Shown: piece by piece, positions 8,109 to 17,436 of the stretch
How the letters are laid out: the number at the start of each line of letters is the position of its first letter
How positions within the stretch are numbered: the stretch's first letter is position 1
NCBI GenBank assembly: GCA_003242885.1
Contig: QKMZ01000015.1
Coordinates: forward strand, 457,568-521,567
Direction of reading: 5' to 3'
DNA length: 64,000 bases
From: Candidatus Melainabacteria bacterium
GTDB taxonomy: Bacteria; Cyanobacteriota; Vampirovibrionia; Obscuribacterales; Obscuribacteraceae
Notes under the pieces: generated by a model
Seen by the model: the letters and a program-made list of their open reading frames with translations, nothing else
Database searches by the model: none
What the model was told of the DNA's origin: nothing
Position numbers and translations under genes: made by a program

Positions 8109-9779
8109 CTAAGTGGCCAGGGTTTGGCCTTTTTGCATCAGCGAAGATTGTGCGGCTGCACCATCAATGGCTTTCTCTCCATTTCTCTTTAGCGCTGCGT
8201 CCACCAAACCGACGAAGAGCGGATGAGCATTATCCGGGCGAGACTTCAATTCCGGGTGAAACTGACAAGCAACATAATAAGGATGCTCTGGCAACTCGAT
8301 CATTTCAACGAGTCTGCCATCAGGCGACAGACCTGAGAATACGAGTCCCTTCTTGGAGAGCTCTTCTCTAAATGCGTTGTTGACTTCATATCTATGGCGA
8401 TGGCGTTCCGAAATAACCTCGTTACCATAAGCCTTGTGCGCCTTCGAACCAGCTTGCAGGTTGCACGGGTATTTGCCCAATCGCATTGTGCCGCCCTTTT
8501 GGACGACATTGTGCTGATCCGGCATCAGGTCAATGACCGGATATTTGGTGCTTGGTGCGAACTCTGTGGAATGCGCTCCTTCCATTTTTGCTACGTTGCG
8601 TGCAAATTCGATGACCGCAGTTTGCATACCGAGGCAAAGTCCCAAGTAAGGGATGCCCTTGGTGCGAGCGTATTCGCCAGCCATAATCTTGCCTTCGATA
8701 CCGCGATCGCCAAAACCACCTGGTACCAAAATCGCATCGACGTCGTTCAAATGAGGCTCTGCGCCATGCTTCTCAACATCTTCCGAAAGCACCCACTTGA
8801 TTGTGACGGTGGTGCCAAGTTTTGCGCCAGAGTGACGAAGCGCTTCAACTACGGAGATGTAAGCGTCTGAAAGCATTACGTACTTGCCGACGATGGCGAC
8901 AGTAATTGCGCTTGTTGGGCGTTTGATGCGATCGCAAAGTGCTTTCCACTCGGTCAGGTCCGGAGTGTTATTCGGCATGCGAAGTTTGTCCAAGACACGC
9001 TCAGCAAGCCCTTCCTGTTCCATGAAGAGTGGAACTTCATAGAGGTTTTGCACATCACGGCACTGAATAACTGCATTCAGGTCAACGTCAGTAAAGAGAG
9101 AAAGTTTTTCTCTGATTGAAGTTGAAAGTGCTTTCTCTGTTCTGCAACACAAGATATCCGGCTGTATACCGCGACTTCTCAGCGTATCTACTGAATGCTG
9201 AGTCGGTTTCGTTTTCAGCTCGTTTGTCGCGCGCAAGTTAGGAATCATAGTGACGTGGATATAGCAAACATTGTCGCGACCGACATCTTTGCGCAATTGT
9301 CTGATTGATTCCATGAAGATAAGGCTTTCGATGTCACCAACTGTTCCACCGACTTCCACAATGACTACTTCTGCCTGCGAAGTCTTGGCTGCGTTACGAA
9401 CGAAGTTCTTAATCTCGTTGGTCACGTGCGGGATCATCTGGACTGTGCCGCCGAGATAATCACCACGGCGTTCCTTTTCAAGAACACTCTTGTAAATCCA
9501 TCCGGCGGTGACGTTGTTCATCCGTCCCAGGTCGAGATTGATAAAACGTTCGTAGTGCCCAAGGTCCAGGTCGGTTTCGGCGCCGTCTTCTGTGACGAAG
9601 ACTTCGCCGTGCTGGTAGGGGCTCATCGTACCGGGGTCGACGTTTAGATAAGGGTCGAGCTTGACGATAGTGGTACTGATATTGCGGGCTCTCAGCAGTC
9701 TGCCAAGTGACGCTGCGATAATCCCTTTTCCTAAACTAGAGACGACACCACCAGTAACAAAGACATACCTGGTGTTCAT
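8109..9779 (-). CDS. pyrG: CTP synthase
   Basis: The 556-residue enzyme converts UTP, ATP and glutamine to CTP, the last step of pyrimidine nucleotide synthesis. The synthetase domain (about 1-270) opens with VFVTGGVVSSLGKG, the ATP loop. The glutamine amidotransferase domain (about 295-530) carries the oxyanion motif PGGFGDRG, nucleophile Cys382 in LCLGMQ, and the His508/Glu510 pair in QFHPE. Length is normal for the family. The upstream 240 bp (9780-10018) separate it from gatC and should contain its promoter; no gene was found there. Confidence 0.98.
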   Translation of the reverse strand: MNTRYVFVTGGVVSSLGKGIIAASLGRLLRARNISTTIVKLDPYLNVDPGTMSPYQHGEVFVTEDGAETDLDLGHYERFINLDLGRMNNVTAGWIYKSVLEKERRGDYLGGTVQMIPHVTNEIKNFVRNAAKTSQAEVVIVEVGGTVGDIESLIFMESIRQLRKDVGRDNVCYIHVTMIPNLRATNELKTKPTQHSVDTLRSRGIQPDILCCRTEKALSTSIREKLSLFTDVDLNAVIQCRDVQNLYEVPLFMEQEGLAERVLDKLRMPNNTPDLTEWKALCDRIKRPTSAITVAIVGKYVMLSDAYISVVEALRHSGAKLGTTVTIKWVLSEDVEKHGAEPHLNDVDAILVPGGFGDRGIEGKIMAGEYARTKGIPYLGLCLGMQTAVIEFARNVAKMEGAHSTEFAPSTKYPVIDLMPDQHNVVQKGGTMRLGKYPCNLQAGSKAHKAYGNEVISERHRHRYEVNNAFREELSKKGLVFSGLSPDGRLVEMIELPEHPYYVACQFHPELKSRPDNAHPLFVGLVDAALKRNGEKAIDGAAAQSSLMQKGQTLAT

Positions 9780-10018
9780 TGCGCCTCCCTATATAGTTGC
9801 AGAATATCTCGCCGGATCTTTACCGGGGACCTCTCGTCCAACCCTCTCCATAAATATAATGGATCTCCAGCCCGTCTGGCCGCCAATCTTTGAGGTTTTC
9901 TCTAAGTCTATACGGATCCAGTCTCGAGTCCACCTTTTGTCTATGCTAGACGTACACGATAGGATCATCAAGAAGATGGTCTGAAACGCCCAGCCCATCT
10001 TGTCATCCGGGCGTGAGC

Positions 10019-10303
10019 CTAATCGCCAATCTTGGGAACCTTGAAAAAGACCCCCTCTCGATCTGGAGCATTCTTTAGTAGAGATTCATGTCCAGGTGGC
10101 GTTACAACTTCATCTTCTCTCAGCGCGTTAGGCATAGGAATGGCATGAGACATGGGTTCTATGCCATCGGTCTGCACATCTTTTAGTTCATCAAACGCGT
10201 CGATTATCTTGGATAGCTGCTCGGCAAAGAGTTCCCTTTCTTGCGGCGTAAGCTCAAGCCGCGCCAGCTTTGCCACATGTTCAACATCCTTGATTGTGAT
10301 CAT
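10019..10303 (-). CDS. gatC: Asp-tRNA(Asn)/Glu-tRNA(Gln) amidotransferase subunit C
   Basis: A 95-residue small subunit of the GatCAB transamidosome, which converts Glu-tRNA(Gln) and/or Asp-tRNA(Asn). The family pattern VEHVAKLARLELTPQE near the N-terminus and the C-terminal PxR/EGxFFxVPKI are both present. An upstream in-frame start at 10336 exists, but the ATG at 10303 has an AGGGAAGG site and gives the usual family length. gatA and gatB are not in this window, so gatC is separated from them. Confidence 0.92.
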   Translation of the reverse strand: MITIKDVEHVAKLARLELTPQERELFAEQLSKIIDAFDELKDVQTDGIEPMSHAIPMPNALREDEVVTPPGHESLLKNAPDREGVFFKVPKIGD

Positions 10304-10689
10304 TCCAAAAACCTTCCCTGTTGTGGCTGGACGCATTTATTCCGCCTCGCCCGCCAGACGCGATAGCCGCAGCCAAATTACCACAGATTCCCGCTCTCTT
10401 GACGGCTGCGCGAAGTAATCGAAACGTGGAGCTCCCCAACTTTTAGATGCAAACTCGAGCAGCAGAAATTCAAAAAGGACGCTATGGTCCACGGTGCTTA
10501 CCTTTCGCTGATCTTTCTTCAGATGAGAGTCAAGTAACAAATTTTGGAGAGGAGTGCAGTTGGTTTTTGCGCAAAAAATCACGCTACTTGGCAGTTGCCA
10601 GGGTAAAAGCGCCAATTAGAGCGCCTCAGTGCAAGCAGCAGCTCTAGATTTCTGCTAAATTCAGTGAATCTATATAGATTGAGATTAAG
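10304..10689. other. divergent spacer of about 385 bp between gatC and the exchanger gene
   Basis: Short open frames on both strands look unlike proteins and lack ribosome sites. The right end contains a perfect 14-bp palindrome (10667-10680) immediately before the exchanger start. No RNA gene is recognised. Confidence 0.4.
10667..10680. promoter_or_regulatory. operator-like palindrome AATCTATATAGATT
   Basis: A perfect 14-bp inverted repeat ends nine bases before the ATG at 10690, overlapping the place where a ribosome site would sit. No good Shine-Dalgarno sequence is present there. It could be a repressor site or a -10 region; which one is unknown. Confidence 0.35.
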
Positions 10690-11844
10690 ATGGGAATTCT
10701 GGGCGAGACGGGGCTCATATTAGCTGGATTAGTAATTATTGTTCTTGCAGCTGAGCTCTTTACAAATGGGATCGAATGGTTGGGGCAGCGGCTCCAATTA
10801 AGCGAAGGTGTCGTGGGCAGCGTTCTGGCTGCAGTTGGCACCGCGTTGCCGGAGACGTTGATTCCATTCGTTGCCGTCATTTTTTTCGGCGCGAAAAATG
10901 GAGAGTCTGTAGGCATCGGGGCAATTGCCGGTGCGCCGTTCATGCTCAGCACTTTGACTCTGGGACTTTGTGGCTTAACGGTTTTACTTTGCTCTAAGGC
11001 AGGCAACCCCAATCGTCCTAAAGAACTGCAGCTCAATCAAGTGGTAATTGCTCGCGATTTGCGCTTTTTCACTGCTGCTTACGCCATTGCCATGCTTGCG
11101 GTTTTGGCTTCTCCATATGTTTATGTTCGCTATGTTATTGCGGTCGTTCTTTTCCTTATTTATCCGGTTTATCTCTGGCAGTGTTTTCAGCATGAAGGAG
11201 AAGTCGGAGAGGAGCCTGAACACTTATTCTTGGACCGCCTATTTAAGTGCGGTTCGGACAAATTGCGTTTGATTATTCCCCAGATCGTCATGGGACTTGG
11301 CGGTATTATTGGCGGTGCGTTCATTTTCGTAGATCATGTAGACGATTTGGCTCGCTATCTGGGTTTACCTGTTGTGGTTCTCTCTTTGATCATTACCCCG
11401 ATTGCCACGGAACTTCCGGAAAAGATCAATAGCGTCCTCTGGGCTCGCCAAGGAAAAGACACTCTGGCATTGGGAAACATCACGGGCGCTCTCGTGTTTC
11501 AAAGCTGCATCCCGGTGGCATTCGGCGTTGGTTGCACTCGTTGGAATCTCGACAGCGGAACAATTTTGACTGGCATTGTGGCCGTCATATCCGGAACGAT
11601 TTACATGCTTTTGCTCAGAGCAAACAAGCTGACTGCGGCACATTTGACCTGCGGTATGCTCGCTTATGCTGTATCTATAGGCTCTTTTGTTTTAATAGAT
11701 TATCTCGATGGCGGACTTGAGTACTTGAAGCCTGGTGAAGAATCACCTCCCCCGCATCATGGATCTTTCGAGCCGACCGAGCCCAGGTATGCACGTCTGA
11801 TTGCCGGCGCTCAATCATTGCCGTCTTATTCGATTCCGCAGTGA
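10690..11844 (+). CDS. sodium/calcium (cation) exchanger family membrane protein
   Basis: The 384-residue integral membrane protein shows the internal duplication of the CaCA superfamily. Alpha-1 repeat: GSVLAAVGTALPETLIP (about residues 43-59). Alpha-2 repeat: PIATELPEKINS followed by LALGNITGALVFQS (about 237-275). The acidic residues of the two LPE motifs are the expected cation ligands. About ten membrane segments are visible, with a central cytoplasmic loop near residue 175-190 rich in Glu. The C-terminal 35 residues are soluble and Pro-rich. The transported ion (Ca2+, other cation) cannot be fixed from sequence. It converges on the AI-2E gene with only 16 bp between stops. Confidence 0.88.
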   Translation: MGILGETGLILAGLVIIVLAAELFTNGIEWLGQRLQLSEGVVGSVLAAVGTALPETLIPFVAVIFFGAKNGESVGIGAIAGAPFMLSTLTLGLCGLTVLLCSKAGNPNRPKELQLNQVVIARDLRFFTAAYAIAMLAVLASPYVYVRYVIAVVLFLIYPVYLWQCFQHEGEVGEEPEHLFLDRLFKCGSDKLRLIIPQIVMGLGGIIGGAFIFVDHVDDLARYLGLPVVVLSLIITPIATELPEKINSVLWARQGKDTLALGNITGALVFQSCIPVAFGVGCTRWNLDSGTILTGIVAVISGTIYMLLLRANKLTAAHLTCGMLAYAVSIGSFVLIDYLDGGLEYLKPGEESPPPHHGSFEPTEPRYARLIAGAQSLPSYSIPQ

Positions 11845-11860
11845 TTTAACCGGATCTTGT

Positions 11861-12946
11861 TTAGGCTTCGTAAGGTTCTATTTTGGAAGCTTCTTTCGGT
11901 TCTAAGACTGGAGCTATCGCTGAGTCTTCTATATTCTCTTCCGGTGCTCCGACTGGCTTGTGAGGCGCCGATTCCAGTGGCGGATAGAGATTGTCCACGA
12001 CGAGCTTGATGCAGGCGGCCACCGGAATTGCAATTAGCATACCCAGCGCGCCAGCTGTTACTTCGCCGCACAGGACCGCAAAGATAACAACGAGAGGGTG
12101 CAGCTCGACGGCGTGCCCGATGATGCGTGGAATGATGACGTAGTCTTCCGTCCAGCGAGCCACCGTGTAGCAAATGATGATACCCAGCGCGACGTCCATA
12201 CCATGTTGCGCGACACCGACTATGGTGGCTGTGCTGGTGGCGATGATAGGGCCCAGCACTGGAATGATTTCAAGAAAACCGCTGGCAATTGCAATGACAA
12301 GCGCGTACTTCAGTTTGAATATAAAGTGTAAGAAAACCCACGTAACAGTGGACATAATAGTGATAAGCAGTAATTGCCCACGCACATACTTGCTCAACAT
12401 CACGTTCGATTGCTGGGTGATGTTGGTCACCATCTGCCGCTGCTCTTCAGGGATGAAGCGCAGGAAAAACTGACCGACCCTATGGCTGTCCGTAATGAAA
12501 TAAACGGAAGAGACAACGCATACCAAAACACCGAGAGCGCCTTTGGAGAACAATTCCACACCATGCATGAATTCTTCCGGTCTGAAGATATGGTCTAGGT
12601 TGTTAGCCAATTTGTCGGCGGTGTCGGGCGACAATTGCCATCCGAAAGACTGAGAAGCAGAAGCGACAACGTTGTTTGCCACCTCTTGCCTCTGGCTCCA
12701 GAGATTTGTCACCTGGTCAACGAGCATCGGACCAAAGAACCAGCAGAGTGCAAATATGACTCCACCGATCCCCACGTAGATGGCGAGCACCGCCGCTGCC
12801 AAAGGTACATTTGCTTCTTTGTGCACGTAGCGCACGAGAGGCAATACCAAATAAGCGAAGATGCCGCCAATTACAAAGGGCGGGAAGATTTCCCTAATGT
12901 GATAGAGAAACCAAATGAGCAAACATAGTGCGACCCACTTGAACAT
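11861..12946 (-). CDS. AI-2E family transporter (PerM-like permease)
   Basis: The 361-residue membrane protein has the AI-2E/PF01594 layout: two N-terminal membrane helices, a soluble segment (about 85-150), then about five further helices including GFLEIIPVLGPIIA and HPLVVIFAVLCGEVTAGALGM, both family signatures. Members export diverse solutes or act in Na+(Li+)/H+ antiport, so the AI-2 label should not be read literally. The C-terminal 35 residues are cytoplasmic, Pro/Glu-rich. It begins 23 bp after the 3-hydroxyacyl-CoA dehydrogenase stop, probably in the same transcript. Confidence 0.9.
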   Translation of the reverse strand: MFKWVALCLLIWFLYHIREIFPPFVIGGIFAYLVLPLVRYVHKEANVPLAAAVLAIYVGIGGVIFALCWFFGPMLVDQVTNLWSQRQEVANNVVASASQSFGWQLSPDTADKLANNLDHIFRPEEFMHGVELFSKGALGVLVCVVSSVYFITDSHRVGQFFLRFIPEEQRQMVTNITQQSNVMLSKYVRGQLLLITIMSTVTWVFLHFIFKLKYALVIAIASGFLEIIPVLGPIIATSTATIVGVAQHGMDVALGIIICYTVARWTEDYVIIPRIIGHAVELHPLVVIFAVLCGEVTAGALGMLIAIPVAACIKLVVDNLYPPLESAPHKPVGAPEENIEDSAIAPVLEPKEASKIEPYEA

Positions 12947-12969
12947 AGATGCTTATCGCTTGCGCCTTT

Positions 12970-14217
12970 CTAGCGAGCGGCTACGGGTTGTTGTTCCAAC
13001 TTCGAGAAATCATGGACGCCTGCGCGAACCAATTTGCGCAGCAACCACGAAGCACGGAAGCGCTCTCCAAGGTCTTTGTGGTAGCTGTCCAATTCGTTCA
13101 AGCACCAATCGAGACCTTTCTCTTCAGCAATGGTGAGAAGTCCGCGAGTGAGTCCACAACCGAATTCCATCGCGACATCCACATCAGAGGGTTCGATGAC
13201 ATGCTCTTGCAGTGCATAAACAGCTTCGTTGAACATCGGCAGCAACACGCGGTAGGCTTCGAATTTCTTCGATGCTTTGGCGTCGGTTTTTGCATCTTTC
13301 TTTGCTGCTTCGATCAGTTTTGCCAATTCAGGATTAACTGTCTTAGGCTCACCTTTCTTCGGAATTGCGCCCTTTTCATGTACAAAGAATCCAGCGCCCG
13401 ATTTTTGACCGAGGAAGCCCGCTTTGATCATGTGCTTGAGAAGCGGAGACGGTGTAAAACGCGGACCGTACTCTTTATATAGAAACTCATTGACATGCGC
13501 ACAAATGTCGATGCCAGTCATATCGAAAAGTGTGAATGGTCCCATCGGCAATCCGAAGGCTTCCACGGCTTCGTCTATTTCTTGCGGTGTGCCTGCGCCT
13601 TCGGTCAATGCCCAGAGCGCTTCATTCATGTAAGGGAAGAGCAATCTGTTGACGAGGAAACCGGGGCATTCTTTTACTTCGACCGGAACCTTGCCCATGT
13701 CGCGGCAAAGCTCGATTGCAGTTTTAACCGTATCTTTGGATGTTTTGACGCCTGGAATCACTTCGACCAGTTTCATAAATTGAGCTGGATTGAAGAAGTG
13801 CATTCCGACAACTTTGTCTGCGCGACGTGTGGCTGATGCGATTTCGGAAATCGAGAGAGCCGAGGTGTTGGATGCGAGGATGGCGCGCGACGGGCAAATT
13901 TCATCGATTTCTTTGAAGATGGCGAGCTTGACTTGAATTTCTTCAAGCGCTGCTTCGATGACGATATCGACGTTGTTAAAACCTTCGTAGTCAGTCGCAC
14001 CCTTGATTAGTCCGAAGAGCTCGTCCGCTTCTTCTTGGGTGAGAGTTCCTTTCTTGACCCGCGAGTCATACATTCTCTTGATGTTGGCAAGACCTTTATC
14101 TACAAATTCTTGCTTGACGTCTTTGAGGATTACGTGAATTCCGGATTGGCTCAAGACCTGGGCGATGCCAGAGCCCATTGCTCCAGCGCCTATGACTGCT
14201 GCTCTTTGGACCTTCAT
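12970..14217 (-). CDS. 3-hydroxyacyl-CoA dehydrogenase
   Basis: A 415-residue NAD-dependent enzyme that oxidises 3-hydroxyacyl-CoA to 3-ketoacyl-CoA in beta-oxidation or runs in reverse in butanoate synthesis. The N-terminal Rossmann motif AVIGAGAMGSGIAQ is followed by the catalytic region VVGMHFFNPAQFMKLVEV and by ECPGFLVNRLLFPYMNEA at the start of the C-terminal domain. A second, divergent copy of the C-terminal domain covers roughly the last 100 residues, as in FadB-type proteins without the hydratase part. The start at 14217 (MKVQRAAVIG) has a GAGAGG site; an in-frame ATG at 14271 would add 18 residues. A palindrome at 14379-14392 lies upstream. Confidence 0.92.
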   Translation of the reverse strand: MKVQRAAVIGAGAMGSGIAQVLSQSGIHVILKDVKQEFVDKGLANIKRMYDSRVKKGTLTQEEADELFGLIKGATDYEGFNNVDIVIEAALEEIQVKLAIFKEIDEICPSRAILASNTSALSISEIASATRRADKVVGMHFFNPAQFMKLVEVIPGVKTSKDTVKTAIELCRDMGKVPVEVKECPGFLVNRLLFPYMNEALWALTEGAGTPQEIDEAVEAFGLPMGPFTLFDMTGIDICAHVNEFLYKEYGPRFTPSPLLKHMIKAGFLGQKSGAGFFVHEKGAIPKKGEPKTVNPELAKLIEAAKKDAKTDAKASKKFEAYRVLLPMFNEAVYALQEHVIEPSDVDVAMEFGCGLTRGLLTIAEEKGLDWCLNELDSYHKDLGERFRASWLLRKLVRAGVHDFSKLEQQPVAAR

Positions 14218-14378
14218 TTCAATGGACCTCTCAGTATCATTAATGCCGCGGACTTGCCGCGATTTTGCCACGCATTGGACGCGATTATGCCGCGTTTTTT
14301 TTCCGCGATTCAGCTACGTTTCTTGGCTTTCAGCTAAGTCGCTATGCTAGCATTTCCGAGATTCAGCTCTGGCCAAAT

Positions 14379-14392
14379 CAAACAATTGTTTG
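14379..14392. promoter_or_regulatory. TetR-type operator-like palindrome CAAACAATTGTTTG
   Basis: A perfect 14-bp palindrome lies in the 297-bp divergent spacer between the 3-hydroxyacyl-CoA dehydrogenase (start 14217) and the amino-acid permease (start 14515). The form CAAAC-N4-GTTTG fits the consensus recalled for the Pseudomonas fatty-acid regulator PsrA, (G/C)AAAC-N2-4-GTTT(G/C). That a related regulator acts here is inference. Confidence 0.4.
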
Positions 14393-14514
14393 TATTCTCT
14401 GAATCATCGTTCCGTCTCTCGGAAACCAATCTGTTCTTTCAGCCAGGGCGTTTGCGCCCGGCTCTCGGCATCCCGTCCAATGTCTCCGTTTCATATTGAT
14501 TTTGCAGGTTCAAA

Positions 14515-15933
14515 ATGTCCTTAATGACAACTATGATGAGGCGCGCACCGGCTAACGTCGATGCGGTGGATAGCACACCCAAGCACCTCGGCTGGGTCAT
14601 GCTTACGGCACTGGGGATAGGCGCGACTATTGGCGCTGGTATCTTCGCCATGCCTGGGATGATTGCCAGAAAGGCAGGTCCGGCTGGGATTCTGTCTTTC
14701 TTGCTGACCGGTGTGATCATCATGGCGGTCGCCGTCTGCTATGAAAAGTTCTCTCGCGCAGTGCCAAAAGGCGTCTCGGCATACAGCTACGTCTACCACT
14801 CCATCGGTGAGCTATTCGCCTGGGTTGTGGCCTTTGGACTTTTCATGGAATACAGCTTCGGCTCCTCGGCTGTGGCGATTGCTTGGGGCGAGTATTTGAA
14901 ACGCGCCACGGGTTTTTCATTGCCGCAAGTATTGTCCGGACCGAGCGTGGATGCGGCGGGAGTACATCATTTTGGTGTAAATGTCGTGGCCATGGCGGTA
15001 ATTGCTGTAGTGACGGTAATTCTGATTTTTGGTGGCGTCAGCAAATCTGCAAAACTCAATTTCTTCCTCGTTATTCTCAAGATGGTTTTGCTGGTCATGT
15101 TCCTCATCGCCGGTATCAAACACATCAATCCCGCCAACTGGGCTGATTTCATGCCCAAGGGCTTTAACGGCGTTTTGCAAGGTGCTGCTCTTGCTGTTTT
15201 CCCATACGTAGGCTTCGACGCGCTCTACACATTCGCGCGCGAATCGAAGAGCATGAGAGACACACGCCTGGCTACTTGCTGGTGCGTGGGTCTTGTCGTA
15301 TTCCTTTATGTCGCAGTAATGGCAGTGGCTACAGGTCTTGCCCCTTGCTTCATCAACGGACAGGAAAACGCTCTTTTCGTCGGCTCCGAAGCTGCGGCAC
15401 CGCTGGCTAACTTGCTTGCTGCTGCTGGTGAGACCTGGACAGGACAGTTCATCGCAATCGGCGCTGTACTAGGCATCTTTAACGTATTGCTCGTGCTCTG
15501 CATGGGTGGACCGAGAATCTTCAGAAACATGGCTGAAGACGGCTTGCTCCCTCCGATTTTTGCAAAGACCAACAAAGGAAATCCGACGCTCGGCATTTTG
15601 ATCAACGGCATCTTGGTCGCCATTACAGCCGGTTTTGTCCCCTTTGGCGACATTGCCGACATGATGGTTTTGGGCACGCTGGTCGCATTCGTTTTCGTCT
15701 GCATCGGCGCACTCAGACTCAAACTCGTGAACCCTGCATTGGCTTTGTTCGGTGCAATTGGTTGCGCGATCTTAGCGTCGAAACTGAGTCCACTTGTATT
15801 GATCGTGTATTCGATCACCTGCCCAGTTGGACTCATCATCTATTTCTGCTACGGCATTAAGAACAGTAATTTGGCAAAGGGTAAAGCGGTTGCCGAACCG
15901 CCTGTTGCAGCAGCCGTGGAGCAAGCGTCATGA
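14515..15933 (+). CDS. APC superfamily amino-acid permease
   Basis: A 472-residue membrane transporter with about 12 helices. The first helix holds the APC signature GIGATIGAGIFAMPG (residues about 33-47), where the unwound segment binds the amino group of the substrate. Later PYVGFDALYTFARES matches the helix 6 region of the cationic/neutral amino acid transporter (CAT) group. The start ATG at 14515 is chosen by homology-like length; the ribosome site is weak (CAGG). Its last four bases overlap the start of the alcohol dehydrogenase (ATGA), so the two are translated together, perhaps linking amino-acid uptake with an aldehyde/alcohol step. Confidence 0.9.
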   Translation: MSLMTTMMRRAPANVDAVDSTPKHLGWVMLTALGIGATIGAGIFAMPGMIARKAGPAGILSFLLTGVIIMAVAVCYEKFSRAVPKGVSAYSYVYHSIGELFAWVVAFGLFMEYSFGSSAVAIAWGEYLKRATGFSLPQVLSGPSVDAAGVHHFGVNVVAMAVIAVVTVILIFGGVSKSAKLNFFLVILKMVLLVMFLIAGIKHINPANWADFMPKGFNGVLQGAALAVFPYVGFDALYTFARESKSMRDTRLATCWCVGLVVFLYVAVMAVATGLAPCFINGQENALFVGSEAAAPLANLLAAAGETWTGQFIAIGAVLGIFNVLLVLCMGGPRIFRNMAEDGLLPPIFAKTNKGNPTLGILINGILVAITAGFVPFGDIADMMVLGTLVAFVFVCIGALRLKLVNPALALFGAIGCAILASKLSPLVLIVYSITCPVGLIIYFCYGIKNSNLAKGKAVAEPPVAAAVEQAS

Positions 15934-16916
15934 AAGCAGCGGTAGTCCCGGAGAAGGGCAGCAAATGGGAAATCAAGGAAGTTGACGATCCAAAGCCAGG
16001 CGTCAATCAAGTCTTGATTCGCATTCACGCCAGCGGTCTTTGCTACACGGATGTGCACCAGACCAAAGGCGAGATTCCGATGAATTATCCTGGCATTCTC
16101 GGGCACGAGCCGGTCGGCGAAATCGTGGCGGTCGGCGAAGGCGTAACCAAGAGAAAAGTCGGCGATCGCGTCGGCGTGCCATGGGTTCAACACGAATGCG
16201 GGCGTTGCGAGTGGTGCATGCGCGAGAAAAATGCGTTTTGCCCCAATCGCATCGGCACCAGTTTGCAGATGAGCGGCGGGCACGCGGAATTAATGGTGGC
16301 GTATGCCGAAGGCACCATGCTAATTCCGGATGGATTGTCATACGAACAAGCCGCACCGATTTTCTGCGCGGGCTACACGGTTTATTCCGGCTTGAGAATC
16401 GCAGAACCAAAGCCTCACGAAAAGGTGGCAGTGGTTGGCATCGGCGGTCTTGGTCACTTGGCTGTGCAATACTCGCGCGCCTGTGGATTCGACACTATAG
16501 CCATGACTCACTCAGGCGACAAGAAAAAACTGGCTTTGGAACTCGGCGCAGATCACGTTGTGGCAAATGGCGAAGAGCTGCTAAAACTCGGCGGCGCCGA
16601 TGTGATTTTGGCCACAAGCAACTCTTGCCAGCAAACTTTGGATGCATTCAAAGGTTTGCGAAATGATGGTCGGCTTATAATCATGGGGTTCTTCAACGAA
16701 CCTTTGACTTTTTCCGCAGCAGATTTGCTTTTCAAGCGTGCACGCATCATTGGTTCAATTCAAAACGGGACCGAAATGTTGTACGAAGCGCTCGATTTTG
16801 CAGCGCGCGGCAAGGTCAAAGTCATTGCCGAAACTTTCGAGCTGAAAGACATCAACAAAGCCTACGAAAAAGTGGCCGCCGGCAATGTGCGTTTCCGCGC
16901 TGTAGTTGCGAACTAG
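15930..16916 (+). CDS. zinc-dependent alcohol dehydrogenase
   Basis: A 328-residue MDR-family enzyme. Catalytic zinc ligands are seen in GLCYTDVH (Cys), GHEPVGE (His, Glu) and IFCAGYTV (Cys). The structural zinc site is CGRCEWCMREKNAFC with four Cys. The cofactor motif VGIGGLGHLAVQYSRA marks the Rossmann fold. It is closest in pattern to AdhA/AdhP-type NAD(P)-dependent alcohol dehydrogenases. ATG overlaps the permease stop as ATGA, a sign of translational coupling. Substrate is unknown. Confidence 0.92.
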   Translation: MKAAVVPEKGSKWEIKEVDDPKPGVNQVLIRIHASGLCYTDVHQTKGEIPMNYPGILGHEPVGEIVAVGEGVTKRKVGDRVGVPWVQHECGRCEWCMREKNAFCPNRIGTSLQMSGGHAELMVAYAEGTMLIPDGLSYEQAAPIFCAGYTVYSGLRIAEPKPHEKVAVVGIGGLGHLAVQYSRACGFDTIAMTHSGDKKKLALELGADHVVANGEELLKLGGADVILATSNSCQQTLDAFKGLRNDGRLIIMGFFNEPLTFSAADLLFKRARIIGSIQNGTEMLYEALDFAARGKVKVIAETFELKDINKAYEKVAAGNVRFRAVVAN

Positions 16917-17045
16917 CGTGCTCAGAGCCATCGGACGGCAATTAGCTTAGGGGCGCCGCCATGCGTTGCCGCGTTTTGAAACGAGGTGTTTGAGCGCCGT
17001 TCAGTTAGGCATATAACGCCGTCGCGAATGGGTAAAAGGAGTCAT

Positions 17046-17414
17046 ATGCAAATCAAACGAACCATTCCTATTTTTCGAATTTTTGACGAAGCGAAGGCGA
17101 GAGAATTCTACGTCGATTATCTGGGGTTCAACGTAGATTGGGAAGACAAGCCTGAAGACAGCCCCATCTACGTGCAAGTTTCGCGCGGTGGACTGATTCT
17201 GCATTTGTCCGAACACTACGGAGACTGCTGTCCTGGTTCTCGTATTTTTGTAGCGATGGACAGAAGAGAGCTCGAGCAATATCACGCCGAGCTTTCCGGC
17301 AAAGACTACAAGTTTATGAAACCCGGCTTGGAATCAATGCCCTGGTCGGAATTGACATTCGATGTTTGGGATCCATTCGGCAATCGCATCAGCTTTAACG
17401 CGATGAAAGACTAA
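17046..17414 (+). CDS. glyoxalase/bleomycin-resistance fold protein
   Basis: A 122-residue VOC-superfamily protein. It has FRIFDEAKAREFYVDYLGF at the start, LHLSEHYGD in the middle and VWDPFGNRISF near the end, the pattern of bleomycin-resistance-like members that bind drugs as dimers or act as lyases. The ATG at 17046 has AAAAGGAG five bases upstream; in-frame starts at 16986 and 17028 are less likely. Function (resistance, metabolism) is not determinable. It stands alone between the alcohol dehydrogenase and a convergent minus-strand gene. Confidence 0.85.
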   Translation: MQIKRTIPIFRIFDEAKAREFYVDYLGFNVDWEDKPEDSPIYVQVSRGGLILHLSEHYGDCCPGSRIFVAMDRRELEQYHAELSGKDYKFMKPGLESMPWSELTFDVWDPFGNRISFNAMKD

Positions 17415-17436
17415 CTAAGGTCAACCTTCCAAGATG

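Noticed and set aside
9789..9998. A 69-codon minus-strand frame between gatC and pyrG
   Set aside because: No ribosome site and no protein-like pattern; the stretch more likely holds the pyrG promoter.
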